Below, in pieces: positions 31,364 to 32,780 of a DNA stretch of 32,780 nt (its first letter is position 1; every line of letters starts with the position of its first letter). This DNA comes from Aeromicrobium sp. (GTDB lineage Bacteria; Actinomycetota; Coriobacteriia; Anaerosomatales; Anaerosomataceae): assembly GCA_015351705.1 (NCBI GenBank), contig JADIIM010000022.1, positions 1-32,780 of the forward strand. The letters are read 5' to 3'. A program made the position numbers and the translations under genes. Under the pieces are notes generated by a model. It did not search any database. It was not told where the DNA came from and saw only the letters and a list, made by a program, of their open reading frames with translations.

Positions 31364-31927
31364 ATGACACCACTCACCGACATCGGCGCGGAGCTCGTGG
31401 CCGCGCGCATCGCGCAGGGGCTTTCGCAGCGCGAACTCGCCGAGCGTCTGGGCGTGCATCAGCAGCAGATCGCCCGGTGGGAGAAGGATCGATACGGTCG
31501 CGTGTCGCTCAGTCGCGTCTCGCGCGTTGCCGATGCGCTCGGCGTGGGTGCTCAGCCGCTCATGGCGGCCGAGCCGACGGCGACGTACGGACCCGGTGTT
31601 CTCGAACGTCCGGCCCTCGCCACGCCCGTGCGCGACCTCGGTGAGGTGGTCGCCCGCATCCGCGCCCACGCTCCCGAGCTGCACGAGCGCTTCGGCGTCA
31701 CGCGCATCGACGTGTTCGGCTCGTTCGCGCGGGGCGAACAGACACCTGAGAGCGACGTCGACCTCATCGTGGAGGTGGAGGAGCCTACGCTCGAGACGGT
31801 GTTTGGGTCGGAGGAGCGGCTGACCGAGATTCTCGGCAGGAAGGCGGACGCCGGGAGCTTTGAGACGCTTCGTCCCCGTGTGCAGCCGTACGTGGAGCGG
31901 GAGCGGGTAAGGGTCTGGCATGCGTGA
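31364..31927 (+). CDS. HTH-fused MNT nucleotidyltransferase antitoxin (MntA type)
   Basis: The 187-residue protein has an N-terminal Xre-type helix-turn-helix (about 8-65, with GLSQRELAERLGVHQQQIARWEKDR) and a C-terminal minimal nucleotidyltransferase domain (about 95-187). The catalytic signature GS-x10-D-x-D is complete: G119-S120, D131 and D133 in VFGSFARGEQTPESDVDLIVE. MntA-type antitoxins are known to neutralise HepT toxins by adding AMP to a tyrosine near the active site; the HTH part would repress the operon. The gene overlaps the hepT remnant by 8 bases (ATGCGTGA). It reads opposite to the hyp genes around it, so it was probably inserted. The DNA-binding and transferase parts look intact although the toxin is not. 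Confidence 0.87.
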   Translation: MTPLTDIGAELVAARIAQGLSQRELAERLGVHQQQIARWEKDRYGRVSLSRVSRVADALGVGAQPLMAAEPTATYGPGVLERPALATPVRDLGEVVARIRAHAPELHERFGVTRIDVFGSFARGEQTPESDVDLIVEVEEPTLETVFGSEERLTEILGRKADAGSFETLRPRVQPYVERERVRVWHA

Positions 31928-32155
31928 CCCTGGCGTCTACCTTGAGGACATGGTCGGTGCGTGTGAGCGAATCATCGCGTTCTCGCGCGGCGTCAGCGAC
32001 ATTGAGCTCATGGATGAGGATGCGCCGCTACGCGGTGCTGTACTGCATCAGCTGATGATCCTGGGTGAGGCGGCTCATCGTGCGCAGGTGTGCCCATGCT
32101 GCTGCCGGTAGTGCGCGACATGTTGGCGGTGATGGACCGCGAGGAGCAGCGCTGA
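31920..32155 (+). pseudogene. HepT (DUF86, HEPN) toxin, internally deleted and frameshifted
   Basis: The first 54 codons are clearly HepT: MRDPGVYLEDMVGACERI and then AVLHQLMILGEAAHR. The frame then runs into a short nonsense tail (AQVCPCCCR) and stops at 32111. From about 32087 another frame reads GVPMLLPVVRDMLAVMDREE and stops at 32155, which looks like the normal HepT C-terminus. HepT proteins are usually about 110-115 residues, so roughly 40-45 codons are missing at the join. That gap would contain the R-x4-6-H-x-Y ribonuclease/AMP-acceptor motif. The toxin is therefore almost surely dead. Its end lies 6 bp from the hypF stop on the other strand. Confidence 0.78.
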
Positions 32156-32161
32156 GCCGCT

Positions 32162-32780
32162 CTACGCCTCGCGCCGTCTCGCCCACGCTACGACCGCCTG
32201 GCCGAAGGCGACGCCACCGTCGTTGGCGGGCAACCGCAGATGGGTGAGTGGTTCGAGGTCGGCCTCGCGCAGGCCGAGGACGCACCCGCGCACGACGAGC
32301 CGGTTCATGAAGACGCCGCCAGCAAGGGCGACACGCCGCACGCCGAGATCCGGTGCGCGCTGTGCGCACACGCTGACGACGGCCCGCACCACTGCGCGGT
32401 GGAACCGAGCGGAGATCACCGGTGCGCCTACGTCGGCCGCGACGTCGTCGAGCACCGCTTCGAGTACCGGTGCGCTGTCGACCACGAGCACCCCGTCGTC
32501 ACCCTCGGAGATACCGAACCCGTACTCACCGTGCGCCGAAGCGTCCGCGAGCGCCTCCAGCTCGATCGCCGCCTGGCCCTCGTAGAGCGCGTCGTCGCGC
32601 ACTCCCGCAAGCGCGGCCACCGCGTCGAACAGACGGCCCATCGAGCTGGTGCGCGGCGTGTTGAGTCCGTGCGCGATCATCGCGAGCACGGTGGACTCCT
32701 CGCCGGCCATGAGCCGCTCGCGGAGGGCCGCCGCGCCCGGGTGGTCCAGCAGCCCGCACTCGGCAAGCGCGCCAAGCGCC
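32162..32780 (-). CDS. hypF: Carbamoyltransferase HypF, C-terminal part (runs off the right edge)
   Basis: The minus strand is open from the window edge to a TAG at 32164-32162, giving about 205 residues of the HypF C-terminus. ALGALAECGLLDHPGAAALR, then TSSMGRLFDAVAALAGV, VALAGGVFMNRLV and LPANDGGVAFGQAVVA, are typical of the YrdC/Kae1-like C-terminal domain. HypF makes a carbamoyl-adenylate from carbamoyl phosphate and passes it to HypE for cyanide synthesis. In many genomes hypF lies directly before hypC; here about 1 kb of plus-strand toxin-antitoxin sequence lies between. Confidence 0.94.
   Translation of the reverse strand, partial: ALGALAECGLLDHPGAAALRERLMAGEESTVLAMIAHGLNTPRTSSMGRLFDAVAALAGVRDDALYEGQAAIELEALADASAHGEYGFGISEGDDGVLVVDSAPVLEAVLDDVAADVGAPVISARFHRAVVRAVVSVCAQRAPDLGVRRVALAGGVFMNRLVVRGCVLGLREADLEPLTHLRLPANDGGVAFGQAVVAWARRREA

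Noticed and set aside
1-32780. CRISPR arrays, tRNA genes, insertion sequences or prophage genes
   Set aside because: No regularly spaced repeats, tRNA cloverleaf, transposase or phage motif was recognised by eye.

Overview
The window is about 32.8 kb of GC-rich, gene-dense bacterial chromosome (roughly two thirds G+C by eye). It encodes a four-subunit pyruvate:ferredoxin oxidoreductase, NiFe-hydrogenase maturation genes (hypF, hypC, hypD, hypE), an [FeFe]-hydrogenase-like iron-sulfur sensor and a selenocysteine-type UGA codon. With many GTG starts, short 4Fe-4S-rich genes and an actinobacterial-style short SRP RNA, this suggests an anaerobic high-GC actinobacterium, probably related to the Coriobacteriia. 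The taxonomy is inference; no marker that decides it lies in the window.

Layout from left to right. (1) 1-7.1 kb: the 5' part of an alpha/beta hydrolase on the minus strand, a single-domain response regulator, the SRP RNA, the dnaX-ybaB-recR replication/repair cluster, then porC-porD-porA-porB closed by a 16-bp hairpin. (2) 7.1-12.1 kb: a membrane HAMP-GAF-HD-GYP c-di-GMP phosphodiesterase, then lysC-asd of the aspartate pathway, with a probable internal start for a separate aspartokinase beta subunit. (3) 12.2-18.5 kb: a tightly packed run: OmpR-type regulator, sensor kinase, QueT-like membrane protein, [FeFe]-hydrogenase-like/GGDEF fusion, AmmeMemoRadiSam-type radical SAM enzyme, and a FrnE/DsbA-like protein whose first active-site residue is encoded by in-frame UGA followed by a SECIS-like hairpin. 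This is the most unusual part of the window. (4) 18.5-26.1 kb: a GT-A glycosyltransferase, a tandem GNAT protein, a LytS/LytTR two-component system, a YfcE-like phosphoesterase, a universal stress protein and a two-gene sodium:solute (acetate-type) symporter. (5) 26.2-32.8 kb, minus strand: pgi, an EamA transporter, hypE, hypD, hypC and the 3' part of hypF. Between hypC and hypF, on the plus strand, sits an HTH-MNT antitoxin gene with its own operator/promoter and the decayed remains of its HepT toxin partner.

The genes fit an anaerobe that oxidises or makes pyruvate with ferredoxin, handles hydrogen (Hyp proteins mature a NiFe hydrogenase encoded elsewhere) and takes up small carboxylates. 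Redox or hydrogen state may feed into signalling through the hydrogenase-GGDEF fusion. No tRNA, rRNA, CRISPR array or insertion sequence was recognised, and no gene-free stretch exceeds 300 bases.
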